The translations under genes were made by a program, and so were the position numbers. This document shows, in pieces, positions 7,645-15,220 of a stretch of DNA of 20,741 bases. The DNA is from CAZGLR01 sp964526635 (GTDB lineage: Bacteria > Zixibacteria > MSB-5A5 > GN15 > JAAZOE01), in contig CAZGLR010000059.1 in the NCBI GenBank assembly GCA_964526635.1, forward strand, positions 1 through 20,741, written 5' to 3'. Under the pieces are notes generated by a model. That model searched no databases, had not been told where the DNA came from, and saw only the letters and a list, made by a program, of their open reading frames with translations. Position 1 is the stretch's first letter. The number at the start of each line of letters is the position of its first letter.

Positions 7645-7663
7645 TATCTTGTAATGAAAAAAT

Positions 7664-7692
7664 AATAAACGACAATTGCCCTGAATTGTCAA
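7664..7692 (-). promoter_or_regulatory. Predicted sigma-70 promoter of citrate synthase
   Basis: On the minus strand a perfect TTGACA (7687-7692), a 17-base spacer and TTTATT (7664-7669) give a start near 7657 and a leader of about 100 bases. The Rex-like site would then lie just downstream of the start, as expected for a repressor. A second possible -10, TATAGA (7586-7591), has no good -35 box. Confidence 0.6.
7671..7690. repeat. 7-6-7 inverted repeat overlapping the citrate synthase -35 box
   Basis: GACAATT (7671-7677), six bases, AATTGTC (7684-7690): a perfect inverted repeat covering part of the -35 box and most of the spacer. It is a possible second operator; no known regulator is recognised. 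Confidence 0.4.
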
Positions 7693-7715
7693 TATGATCG
7701 TTTGAAAATAACTTA

Positions 7716-9083
7716 TCAAGAGGGTGCCTCCGGGAAAATTTTGCCGGGATTCAGGAGGTCGCCCGGATCGCAGGCCTTTTTCATTGTCCGCATTGCGCCC
7801 AGGGTTGCCGTATCGAATTCCCGGTCAATATAGTCGCGTTTGGTAATCCCGATACCGTGTTCGCCGGTAATCGTCCCACCCAAAGCCAGCGTGCGGTCAA
7901 ACAAAAGCCCGATGCCGCGGTCAATCGCGGCCATTTCGCCCGGTGAACCATCCATCCCGAGAAAATTGACATGAAGATTGCCGTCGCCGGCATGACCATA
8001 GCAATTCATCCCGACACCAATCTGATCACCGAGTTCCGCAACATAACTGACCAGCTCGGGCAGTCGCGATGGCGGCACACAGATATCCTCGGCGATTTTG
8101 TGTTTAACCGCATGCTTAACCGCATTAGACAGATTTCGCCGGGTGGTCCATAATATATCACGTTCGGCATCGTCCGAGGTTGTCTGAAACAACCTGAGCC
8201 GGAATGTCCTGCAGATTCGCTCAATCGCGCCGGCTTCAATCTCCGCGTTGACGCCATCGGTTTCAAACAGCAACAGCGCGTCTCCCTCCGGGACCGCATG
8301 ATCGGGATCATAGGCATTAGTACAGGCAATAGCTCCGCGATCCATGTATTCCATGGCACATGGCACAATCCCATCGGCAATAACTCCGGCCACCGTCGCG
8401 GCGGCATCGATATCCTTTTCAAACACCGCCAGAATTGTCTGACCCCGGCGGGGGAGATCAACCAGGCGCAGTGTGATCTCGGAAAATACGCCTAAAGTCC
8501 CCTCATTGCCGATCATGACATCGAGCAGTCCAAAGGGCGCCCGATGATCAAGATCAACGACGGTGCCATCCATCAGCACCGTGCGGCAACTCAAGACATA
8601 ATCCCTCGTGACGCCATATTTCTTGCATCGCAAACCGCCGGCGTTTTCGGAGACATTCCCCGCGATCGTTGACTGATCATAGCTGGCCGGATCGGGGGGG
8701 TAGAATAATCCCACCGCCTCGGCCTGCTTCATTATGTCGATAGTTATCACCCCGGGACCGACTGTCGCGGTTTTGGCCTCACGGTCAATTTTGATTCCGT
8801 TCAGCCGCTCGATTGACACCAGCAGACCGCCCTGCGTGGCCAGTGCGCCGCCCGAATAACCAGTCCCGGCCCCCCGGAACACGACAGGCAACGAAAGTTC
8901 CCGGCAGAGTCTAATGGCCGCAATAATCTCGGCCTCCGATTCGGGGAAAAACAGGGCATCGGGAAGATGTACGATATCAGAGGCATCGACCGTATACTCC
9001 TCGCGGCCATCCCAGTCAAAAAAGACCCTCCCGGAGGGGAGGGTCATAGTCAGTTTTTTTCTTATGTAATCGGTCAGCGCCAT
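7716..9083 (-). CDS. FAD-linked oxidase, glycolate/D-lactate dehydrogenase GlcD-like
   Basis: A 455-residue flavoprotein of the FAD_binding_4 (VAO/PCMH) superfamily that oxidises 2-hydroxyacids such as glycolate or D-lactate; the exact substrate cannot be read from sequence. The FAD phosphate-binding loop is at residues 70-80 (RGAGTGYSGGA), and NVSENAGG and IGNEGTLG follow. The C-terminal FAD-oxidase domain has CYGHAGDGNLHVN and the signature GEHGIG (407-412). No GlcE or iron-sulfur GlcF partner is next to it. The ATG at 9083 is one base after the stop of the zinc-ribbon gene, with only a weak ribosome site, which suggests translational coupling. An upstream in-frame ATG at 9158 is rejected because it would overlap that gene entirely out of frame. 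Codons 13-22 encode a terminator-like hairpin. Confidence 0.9.
   Translation of the reverse strand: MALTDYIRKKLTMTLPSGRVFFDWDGREEYTVDASDIVHLPDALFFPESEAEIIAAIRLCRELSLPVVFRGAGTGYSGGALATQGGLLVSIERLNGIKIDREAKTATVGPGVITIDIMKQAEAVGLFYPPDPASYDQSTIAGNVSENAGGLRCKKYGVTRDYVLSCRTVLMDGTVVDLDHRAPFGLLDVMIGNEGTLGVFSEITLRLVDLPRRGQTILAVFEKDIDAAATVAGVIADGIVPCAMEYMDRGAIACTNAYDPDHAVPEGDALLLFETDGVNAEIEAGAIERICRTFRLRLFQTTSDDAERDILWTTRRNLSNAVKHAVKHKIAEDICVPPSRLPELVSYVAELGDQIGVGMNCYGHAGDGNLHVNFLGMDGSPGEMAAIDRGIGLLFDRTLALGGTITGEHGIGITKRDYIDREFDTATLGAMRTMKKACDPGDLLNPGKIFPEAPS
9018..9045 (-). terminator. Intrinsic-terminator-like hairpin inside the start of the glcD-like gene
   Basis: Read on the minus strand, GACCCTCCC, loop CTCC and GGGAGGGTC form a perfect 9-bp, seven-G:C stem followed at once by six T (9023-9018). 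It lies 38 bases into the coding region, and the U-run is two TTT phenylalanine codons. It could attenuate transcription after the zinc-ribbon gene unless a coupled ribosome follows closely. It may also be a coincidence of coding sequence. Confidence 0.5.
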
Positions 9084-9084
9084 A

Positions 9085-9369
9085 TTAATGCTTGGCCGGT
9101 GGTTTCGACGGCGTTTCAGTCGGACTTTTCGTCGTTGCCGGGGGAGTGGCCGAACCACGTTCCTTCTCTGCGGCCTTTTTATATGATTCGCTGCGATAGT
9201 CGGTTGTGTAGAATCCTGAGCCCTTGAGCAAAAAGCCCGCTCCGCCGGTTATGACCCGACGCGGTTTCTTCCCGCACTGGGGACATTCGCAAATCGGCTC
9301 ATCAAGGATACTCTGGAATTCCTCAAACTCATGGTTGCAGTGCGGACACATATATTGATAGGTTGGCAT
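9085..9369 (-). CDS. FmdB-family zinc ribbon protein
   Basis: A 94-residue protein starting MPTYQYMCPHCNHEFEEF, the standard opening of the FmdB/CxxC_CxxC_SSSS family. The two zinc-binding pairs are CPHC (residues 8-11) and CPQC (about 29-32), followed by a GGAGFLLKGSGFY segment that is also typical. The last third is a low-complexity Pro/Thr/Ser/Lys tail. Members have been called regulators of formamidase or amidase genes, but the general function is not established. GAGGAG precedes the ATG at 9369. It sits 32 bases after the PEPCK-like gene and one base before the GlcD-like gene, so it is probably co-transcribed with both. Confidence 0.9.
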   Translation of the reverse strand: MPTYQYMCPHCNHEFEEFQSILDEPICECPQCGKKPRRVITGGAGFLLKGSGFYTTDYRSESYKKAAEKERGSATPPATTKSPTETPSKPPAKH

Positions 9370-9401
9370 CTTTCCAGTTTCTCCTCACACCTCACATTAT
9401 G

Positions 9402-11048
9402 CTACGAATGCTTCGGTCCCGCCGAAATTATTTCCTCAGGCATATCATCGGCGAATTTCCTGAATTTGTCCATAAAAAGCAGCGCCAGTTGCCGTTGCCG
9501 TTCCTTATATGCCTTCGGATCTGCCCAGGTCTGCGCCGCCGTCAGCAGCTCTTTGGGGACCCCGTTACAGCTCGTCGGTATTTCGAAACCAAACTGCTCG
9601 TCCGGGACAAACTCCATGCCCAGCAACGTACCCTTGAGGGCTGAAGCGATTAACTGATTCGTGTGTTCCCGACTGATGCGTGATCCGGCCTTATAATCGC
9701 CGCCGGTCCAACCGGTATTGAGCAGCCAGCACAGAGTACCATGGCGGGCGATTTTATTGCGAAGCATAGTCGCGTACTTCAATGGCGACCGGGACATAAA
9801 TGGTGCCCCGAAACAGGTCGAAAAGACTGTCTCGGGCCGATGTTCAGGATCACAACCATCAATTGACGGCCGACTCGTATATCCCAGCAGGAAATAATAC
9901 GCCGCCTGATCCGGAGTCAATCGGGCTATTGGCGGCAGCACCCCGGAATCGTCACAGGTTATGATAAAAACATGGCTCGGATGTTTGCCTCTATATTCAG
10001 ATGATGCCTGGGCCATAAAACTCAATGGATAATTTGCCCGGACCTTTTCGGTCACACCACGTGTCCCTTTGTCGGTAAGACGGGTAGCCGCATCAAAAAC
10101 GACGTTCTCCAGAAGTGTCCCAAACCGCCGGATACCAACAATTTCCTCCGACTGACCATCGGGGCCGGGGGAAAGCAGGTTAGTATAGCAACCGTTTTCA
10201 ATAGCAAACACGCCCTCTTCCGACCAGCCGATGTGGTCACCGCCGATAATACCCCGGTCGGCATTTCCGGCCAGGCTGCACTTTTCTGAATCAATTAACC
10301 CGACAAACAATGCCGATTCGCCCTTCGCATCAATGCCGGCTGCGCAATTAAGCGGCAGGGTATTTTCTTCAGGCAGCAGATAATTCATTACCCGCATCAC
10401 CGCGCCCATGATCTCACCGGCATACCCGGAATTGCCGATCAGGCAAATCTTCTGATCAAAGTTGATGAGGACAAATGTTGCCGACAATGTGCTGTCGATC
10501 TCGGGAATGGCGGTAAATGACGGCACATCGATAATCGGGAATTCGGGGATAAACTGTCGGAATTCGTCGGCATCTTTCGGGGATGTCAGCAAATTATGAA
10601 AAAACAGATTGTGCCAGGCCTTTTCGGAAATCAACCGCACCGGAAATTGATAATCACTTTCCGCTGCCGCGAAGCAGTCTTTGACGAATAAATCACGGCC
10701 CTGCAGATACCCCAGAAGCCTCTGGTAAATCGAGTTGAACTTTTCTTCGGAGAGCGGCCGATTGTGTTCTCCCCACCATATCTTGTTTTCGCTTTCGGCC
10801 CCGCGCACAATAAATGTATCGTTGGGACTGAAATCAGTCTGGATATCGCTGGTTACAGCAATAGGACCGTCGTGAGTAATGTGTCCTTCACCGCGAAAGA
10901 TAATTTCTTCATACAGTGCTTCCGGAAAAAGATTCCAGTACACAGCCGCCGGATGCTTGATGCCGTGGTTAATCAGATCATAATCGGATTTAGCGGCATC
11001 CGCGATCGCTCGGGCCGGTGTTTCTATATTGAGTAAATTCGTATGCAT
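9402..11048 (-). CDS. ATP-type PEP carboxykinase homologue with degenerate active site (probable pseudoenzyme)
   Basis: A 548-residue intact protein that aligns end to end with ATP-dependent PEP carboxykinase (NTGWTGGDYKAGSRIS, TCDDSGVLPPIARLT, FSTCFGAPF). Compared from memory with the E. coli enzyme, the alignment offset changes between sites, but each motif is clear. R65 of GRSPKDK is replaced by F73 in DFSPNDT. K212 and K213 are replaced by M214 and G215. H232 is replaced by N234. The P-loop GLSGTGKT has become GLIDSEKC (250-257). GDDEHGW has become GGDHIGW (269-275), keeping only the metal-ligand aspartate D271. R333 is kept as R337 (KVRANYP). Normal PEP carboxykinase chemistry is therefore unlikely. 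The start at 11048 is chosen over the ATG at 11054 because GGAGG is then 8 bases away and forms a TAATG overlap with the upstream gene. No stops or frameshifts interrupt it. Confidence 0.85.
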   Translation of the reverse strand: MHTNLLNIETPARAIADAAKSDYDLINHGIKHPAAVYWNLFPEALYEEIIFRGEGHITHDGPIAVTSDIQTDFSPNDTFIVRGAESENKIWWGEHNRPLSEEKFNSIYQRLLGYLQGRDLFVKDCFAAAESDYQFPVRLISEKAWHNLFFHNLLTSPKDADEFRQFIPEFPIIDVPSFTAIPEIDSTLSATFVLINFDQKICLIGNSGYAGEIMGAVMRVMNYLLPEENTLPLNCAAGIDAKGESALFVGLIDSEKCSLAGNADRGIIGGDHIGWSEEGVFAIENGCYTNLLSPGPDGQSEEIVGIRRFGTLLENVVFDAATRLTDKGTRGVTEKVRANYPLSFMAQASSEYRGKHPSHVFIITCDDSGVLPPIARLTPDQAAYYFLLGYTSRPSIDGCDPEHRPETVFSTCFGAPFMSRSPLKYATMLRNKIARHGTLCWLLNTGWTGGDYKAGSRISREHTNQLIASALKGTLLGMEFVPDEQFGFEIPTSCNGVPKELLTAAQTWADPKAYKERQRQLALLFMDKFRKFADDMPEEIISAGPKHS

Positions 11049-12262
11049 TACCATTCCCTCCGCACTTTGCGATCACCGATATATATCTCATCGGGGGAAT
11101 CGGGATCGAGTGCCCAGCGGATCCGTGCGATACCGTCCTGTATCCCCTTGACCGCACCGCAGAAACTCAGACGAAGATGTCCTTCCAGGCCGAATTCTCC
11201 GCCCGGAACAGAGACGACCAGAGCTTTTTCCAGAAGAAATTTCGACAAACGGGTGGAGTTTTCATCATACGAACTGAAATCGGCCAGGCAGTAAAACGTC
11301 CCCCGGGGCGGGATTATTTTAACTTTGTTGAGTGTCCGTAGTTCATCGACCATAATGTTTCGATTGTTTTCGAGCATGCGCCGCAGATTTTCGATGCCCG
11401 ATTGTACGCCATTGAGGGCCCCCGCCGCGGCCGCCTGAAGCACCACCGAAGCACATGAAGTATTCTGTGCGGCCACATTCACCATGACCTTGCGGATTTC
11501 CGGGTTGGAAATTGTCCACCCTATGCGGAAGCCGGTCATCGCATACATCTTGGAGACGCCATTGACCACAATCACATGCGACGAGTCGAGATCCTCTTTG
11601 GCATAATCAAATGGCGACGCCCAGACAGTATCATCAAAAACTAGCTTGTGATATATGTCATCAGTAATGAAATACACCCCGCGATCTTCACAAAACTCAA
11701 TTAAGCCGCGAACCAACTTCTCGCCATAAACAGCCCCCGAGGGATTATTCGGGCTGTTGACAATAATCGCTTTGGTTTTGTCAGTGACAGCCTTTTTGAT
11801 ATCATCGAGGCTTGGTTCGAACGTTCCCGGCTGCGGCTCCACCACTACCGGTGTCCCGCGCAGCATCTTGATTATCTCCGGATAGCTGACCCAGTAGGGC
11901 GCCAGGATAATTACTTCCTCGCCGGGATTGAGCAGCGTCATCATCAAATTGTAAATCGCCTGCTTGGCACCGGAATGCACCACGATATGCTCCGCACCGA
12001 CTTTGCGGCCGTAGTTCTTCTCCGTATAGTCGGCGATGGCCTTAATCAACGGTGGAATACCGGCCGTGGCCGTATATCTTACCTCGGCCGAAGTCAGCTT
12101 GGCGGCAGAGGAAAGGATGGCATCCAGCGGCACCTTTGATTTCGGTTCGCCGGCACCGAGATGAATAACCGGCTCGCCCTGTTCCTGTAACTGGCGGGCT
12201 TTGCTGTTGAGTGCCAGCGTCGGCGATTCTGCTATTTTCATGGCTAACTGGCTGAGGCTCAT
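11048..12262 (-). CDS. Pyridoxal-phosphate aminotransferase, aspartate aminotransferase-like (class I/II)
   Basis: A 404-residue fold-type I aminotransferase of the cytoplasm, most likely exchanging aspartate and 2-oxoglutarate for oxaloacetate and glutamate. The PLP lysine is K238 in NGVSKMYAMTGFRIGW. Other family signatures are VIHLGAGEP near the start, YTATAGIPPL, IIVNSPNNPSGAVY (substrate and cofactor contacts), TDDIYHKL and GHLRLSFC, whose arginine binds the substrate carboxylate. The ATG at 12262, five bases after the pta stop, has AAAGGAT upstream. An earlier in-frame start overlaps pta and is rejected. The stop overlaps the PEPCK-like start as TAATG, indicating translational coupling. 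Substrate choice within this subfamily (aspartate, alanine, prephenate) cannot be fixed from sequence. Confidence 0.9.
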   Translation of the reverse strand: MSLSQLAMKIAESPTLALNSKARQLQEQGEPVIHLGAGEPKSKVPLDAILSSAAKLTSAEVRYTATAGIPPLIKAIADYTEKNYGRKVGAEHIVVHSGAKQAIYNLMMTLLNPGEEVIILAPYWVSYPEIIKMLRGTPVVVEPQPGTFEPSLDDIKKAVTDKTKAIIVNSPNNPSGAVYGEKLVRGLIEFCEDRGVYFITDDIYHKLVFDDTVWASPFDYAKEDLDSSHVIVVNGVSKMYAMTGFRIGWTISNPEIRKVMVNVAAQNTSCASVVLQAAAAGALNGVQSGIENLRRMLENNRNIMVDELRTLNKVKIIPPRGTFYCLADFSSYDENSTRLSKFLLEKALVVSVPGGEFGLEGHLRLSFCGAVKGIQDGIARIRWALDPDSPDEIYIGDRKVRREW

Positions 12263-12267
12263 AGCAT

Positions 12268-13260
12268 CTATCCTTTCAATAGCACCGCGATGGCGGAGAC
12301 ATCGACAATATCCTGCGCGCTGCATCCACGCGATAAATCATTGGCCGGTTGCGCCAGCCCTTGAATTATCGGACCCGTTGCCGTCGCGCCGGCCATGCGC
12401 TGGGTCAGTTTGTAGCCGATATTGCCGGCATCGAGATCGGGGAAGATCAGCACATTGGCTTTTCCGGCAACGTCCGAGCCGGGCGCTTTGCGCTCACCTA
12501 CCGAGGGAATTATGGCGGCATCGAGCTGCAGTTCGCCATCGGCCGGAATCTCCGGGTGAGTCGTCTTAAATATCTCAAGCGCTTTGATCACCTTTTCAGT
12601 ATCAGAATGATGCGCCGAGCCCCTGGTGGAAAATGACAAAAACGCCACCCGCGGGTCTTCACCGACCAGTTTTTTCAGCGTGTCGGCTGTCGCCGCCGCG
12701 ATTGAGGCCAACTGCTCCGGATTCGGTTGCGGTACCACCGCACAATCGGCAAACATGAAAATCTTGTTGGTTTGATCCATGAATTTCGGCAGTGTCATCA
12801 AAAACGATGACGACAATACTGTGATGCCCGGTGCCAGCCCGATCATATGCAGTGCCGCGCGCAGCACGTTACCGGTCGTATTTACCGCACCTGCCACCGA
12901 AGCATCAGCCTTGCCGGTCTGCACCATCGCGGCGCCATAGTACAATGGCTCCTTTATGGCATGAATCGCTTTGTCCTTGGTCATGCCTTTCCGGCCACGG
13001 CGCTCGACCAGTAGATCAACAAAGGCTTCAAAATCCGGACCATTGGCCGGATCAATAACTGTTACTGTCGAAAGATCAAGCTGATGCGTTTTGGCCAGTT
13101 TCTCGATTTCCGCCGGATCACCCAGCAAGACCACATGGGCGATCTGCTCTTTACGAAGTTCCCGTGCGGCAATGATAGTCCGTTCTTCAGTGCCCTCGGG
13201 CAAGACGACTGTCCGCCCGGTGGCTTTGGCTCTATTCTTTATTTCCGTTAATATATCCAT
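12268..13260 (-). CDS. pta: Phosphate acetyltransferase
   Basis: Interconverts acetyl-CoA and acetyl phosphate in acetate metabolism, in the cytoplasm. It has 330 residues, the normal size of the short, single-domain class. Signatures include VVLPEGTEERT at the N-terminus, KEPLYYGAAMVQTGKADA, GAVNTTGNVLRA, ADCAVVPQPNPEQLA, RVAFLSFSTRGSA and NVLIFPDLDAGNIGYKL; the catalytic core is intact. The start at 13260 has GAGG five bases upstream; an upstream in-frame ATG would overlap prfB. It lies 31 bases after prfB and 5 bases before the aminotransferase. Acetate kinase, its usual partner, is not in the window. Confidence 0.95.
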   Translation of the reverse strand: MDILTEIKNRAKATGRTVVLPEGTEERTIIAARELRKEQIAHVVLLGDPAEIEKLAKTHQLDLSTVTVIDPANGPDFEAFVDLLVERRGRKGMTKDKAIHAIKEPLYYGAAMVQTGKADASVAGAVNTTGNVLRAALHMIGLAPGITVLSSSFLMTLPKFMDQTNKIFMFADCAVVPQPNPEQLASIAAATADTLKKLVGEDPRVAFLSFSTRGSAHHSDTEKVIKALEIFKTTHPEIPADGELQLDAAIIPSVGERKAPGSDVAGKANVLIFPDLDAGNIGYKLTQRMAGATATGPIIQGLAQPANDLSRGCSAQDIVDVSAIAVLLKG

Positions 13261-13291
13261 CGTCTCCTCGCTCCTCACATGTGCACAATCA

Positions 13292-14390
13292 CTATACCGT
13301 CTGACGCTGCTGCGACAGGTAGGCATTGATGAAGACATCCAACTCACCGTCCATCACCCGCTGAATATCCGACGTCTGAGCATCGGTACGGTGATCCTTA
13401 ACCATATTATAAGGGTGAAATACATAACTGCGTATCTGGCTGCCCCATTCGATTTTCTTTTTATCGGCCGTATATTTTTCCATCTCTTTCTGCTGTTCTT
13501 CCAGGGCACTCTGATACAGCCGCGACTTTAACACCCGCATGGCTGATTCACGGTTCTTATGCTGGCTCCGCTCCGACTGACATTGCACCACGATATTCGT
13601 CGGGATGTGCGTGATGCGTACCGCCGATGACGTCTTATTCACATGCTGGCCGCCGGCGCCTGAGGCTCGGTACGTGTCAATTCGAAGGTCTTCGTCTCTT
13701 ACTTCAATTTCGATATTGTCATCGATTTCGGGGGAGATGTGTATCGACACGAACGATGTATGCCGGCGGCTGTTGGCGTCAAATGGCGAAATGCGCACCA
13801 GGCGATGCACCCCTGATTCCGATTTGAGATAACCATAGGCATATTCACCCTTGATAATCATCGTGGCCGATTTCAACCCGGCCTCATCACCAACCTGATA
13901 ATCGATCAGCTCAACGGTGAAAGCCTGTTTCTCTGCCCAGCGGTTGTACATACGGAACAACATATCGGCCCAGTCCTGCGATTCCGTGCCACCCGCGCCG
14001 GGGTGGACCTCGATAATCGCATTGCGGATATCATCATCACCCGACAAGAACGTGGCCAGTTCGAAATCATCAACTTCGGCGGCGAATTCGGTAAGACTTT
14101 TCTTGACCTCGGCGAACTCGGCGGGGTTGTCTTCCGTCAACTCAGCCAGTTCCGCCAGATCGTTCAGTTCGGCGGCATGCCGCTGAAAATCCTCGACCCA
14201 ACGCTTATGTGCGGATAATTCCCGCATGATTGACTGCGCCCGCTCCTGATCTTCCCAGAAATCGGAGGCTGTGCTTTGTTTCTCGAGTTTGTTAATTTTT
14301 TCACGACGACCGTCGAGGTCAAAGATACCTCCCGATCTTGGAAATTCTTGATTCTAAGTCGTTTATCGTTTCGCGAACTTCGTGATCCAT
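13292..14390 (-). CDS. prfB: Peptide chain release factor 2 with programmed +1 frameshift
   Basis: Terminates translation at UGA and UAA codons. The gene starts at ATG 14390, and its zero frame ends at an in-frame TGA (14321-14319) after 23 codons. The shift site is complete: GGG AGG TAT CTT TGA C, with an SD-like GGGAGG three bases before CTT and a C after the stop. Slipping +1 at CTT continues as DLDGRREKI and gives 365 residues, exactly the usual RF2 length. The domain signatures are present: the SPF stop-recognition tripeptide in RISPFDANSRRH and the hydrolysis motif GGQ in SGAGGQHVNK. Low RF2 lets the ribosome shift and make more RF2 (autoregulation). This is not a sequencing error. AGAGGA precedes the start. 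Confidence 0.97.
14319..14333 (-). promoter_or_regulatory. Programmed +1 ribosomal frameshift site of prfB
   Basis: Read on the minus strand, GGGAGG-TAT-CTT-TGA with a following C. The internal SD-like stretch, the slippery CTT and the weak TGA-C stop match the E. coli-type autoregulatory site. Translation resumes at GAC (14320-14318). Confidence 0.95.
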
Positions 14391-14417
14391 AATCCTGTCC
14401 TCTTAAGAAAAGGCTAT

Positions 14418-14446
14418 ATACTACTATATTAAACGGAACAGGTCAA
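14418..14446 (-). promoter_or_regulatory. Predicted promoter of the prfB operon
   Basis: On the minus strand TTGACC (14441-14446), a 17-base spacer and TAGTAT (14418-14423). The start would be near 14411, leaving a leader of about 20 bases with an AGAGGA ribosome site. Confidence 0.55.
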
Positions 14447-14459
14447 CAGCATACAAGGA

Positions 14460-14480
14460 ATTTATGCAAAAATCATAAAT
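14460..14480. repeat. 7-7-7 inverted repeat between divergent prfB and hydrolase genes
   Basis: ATTTATG (14460-14466), seven bases, CATAAAT (14474-14480): a perfect inverted repeat just upstream of the prfB promoter. It could be an operator, but it is AT-rich and chance is possible. A run of nine T follows at 14505-14513. Confidence 0.35.
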
Positions 14481-14584
14481 CTGTAATACATGGTAACATC
14501 GCCCTTTTTTTTTACTGTATCAGTTTTCCGGTTGCCTTTTTGATCATCCGCTTTACTTTGTGTGGCAACAAAACTGGAGAGAGA

Positions 14585-15220
14585 ATGAAAATACTGATCC
14601 TGCCGCTTGGCGTGTATCAAACCAATTGCTATATCGCCGCCGAAGAATCTTCGGGAAAAGGCGTCATCATTGACCCCGGTGATGAACCCGAGCGGATCTT
14701 CGAGCAGGTAGAAAAAAACAACATCACACCCGAAAAAGTGCTGTTGACCCACGGTCACGTTGACCATATCGGGGCGGTCCCGGCGGTCGTCGATAAATAT
14801 AAGATACCACTCTACGCCGGCCGAGAAGAGCAATCGATGCTGCGCTCGGCGACCGAAAATTTTTCGGCTATGTTTGGCGCCCCAATCGTCTGTCCGCAGC
14901 CGGAACGACTTCTCAGCGATGGCGACACCGTGACTTTCGGCGATACCGCCTTCATTGTCCTGGGTACGCCCGGCCATTCACCCGGCGGCATCTGTTATCT
15001 GGCCGGATCAGTCGTCTTTTGCGGGGATACTCTCTTTGCCGGATCGGTCGGTCGGACCGATTTCCCCGGATGTAGCCATGAGCAGTTGATTCAATCGATC
15101 ATCGACAAGCTGATGGTCCTGCCCGATGACACTATCTGCTATCCGGGCCATGGCGAAGCTACCTCGATTGGCCGGGAACGGCGCTCGAATCCATTTCTCA
15201 CCGGAGGCCATTTTGTCTGA
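14585..15220 (+). CDS. Metallo-beta-lactamase-fold hydrolase, glyoxalase II-like (YcbL type)
   Basis: A 211-residue cytoplasmic metal-dependent hydrolase. The metal-binding motif THGHVDH gives H56, H58, D60 and H61. Further ligands lie in GTPGHSPGG, in FCGDTLFAGSVGRTDFPG and in the C-terminal YPGHGE. The absence of the C-terminal substrate domain of true glyoxalase II places it with the short YcbL-like proteins, which hydrolyse thioesters such as S-lactoylglutathione or related compounds. The natural substrate is unknown. The ATG at 14585 is chosen over an upstream ATG at 14540 because GGAGAGAG directly precedes it and homology starts at MKILILPLG. It is the first gene of a plus-strand operon and overlaps the next gene by eight bases. 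Confidence 0.93.
   Translation: MKILILPLGVYQTNCYIAAEESSGKGVIIDPGDEPERIFEQVEKNNITPEKVLLTHGHVDHIGAVPAVVDKYKIPLYAGREEQSMLRSATENFSAMFGAPIVCPQPERLLSDGDTVTFGDTAFIVLGTPGHSPGGICYLAGSVVFCGDTLFAGSVGRTDFPGCSHEQLIQSIIDKLMVLPDDTICYPGHGEATSIGRERRSNPFLTGGHFV

Noticed and set aside
9402..11054. Calling this gene a functional pckA, or a decaying pseudogene
   Set aside because: Key catalytic residues are replaced, so function as PEPCK is doubtful. The full-length frame without stops and the conserved fold motifs argue against decay.
13276..13286. CACATGTGCACA symmetry between prfB and pta as an operator
   Set aside because: It lies inside an operon gap without promoter boxes; short overlapping palindromes only.
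13292..14227. prfB as a truncated gene starting at the ATG at 14227, or as a frameshifted pseudogene
   Set aside because: The frame upstream is open back to a canonical programmed shift site, and the joined product has the normal 365 residues.
14462..14977. Minus-strand open frame opposite the hydrolase gene
   Set aside because: It is a shadow of the hydrolase coding frame and has no recognisable domain or ribosome site.
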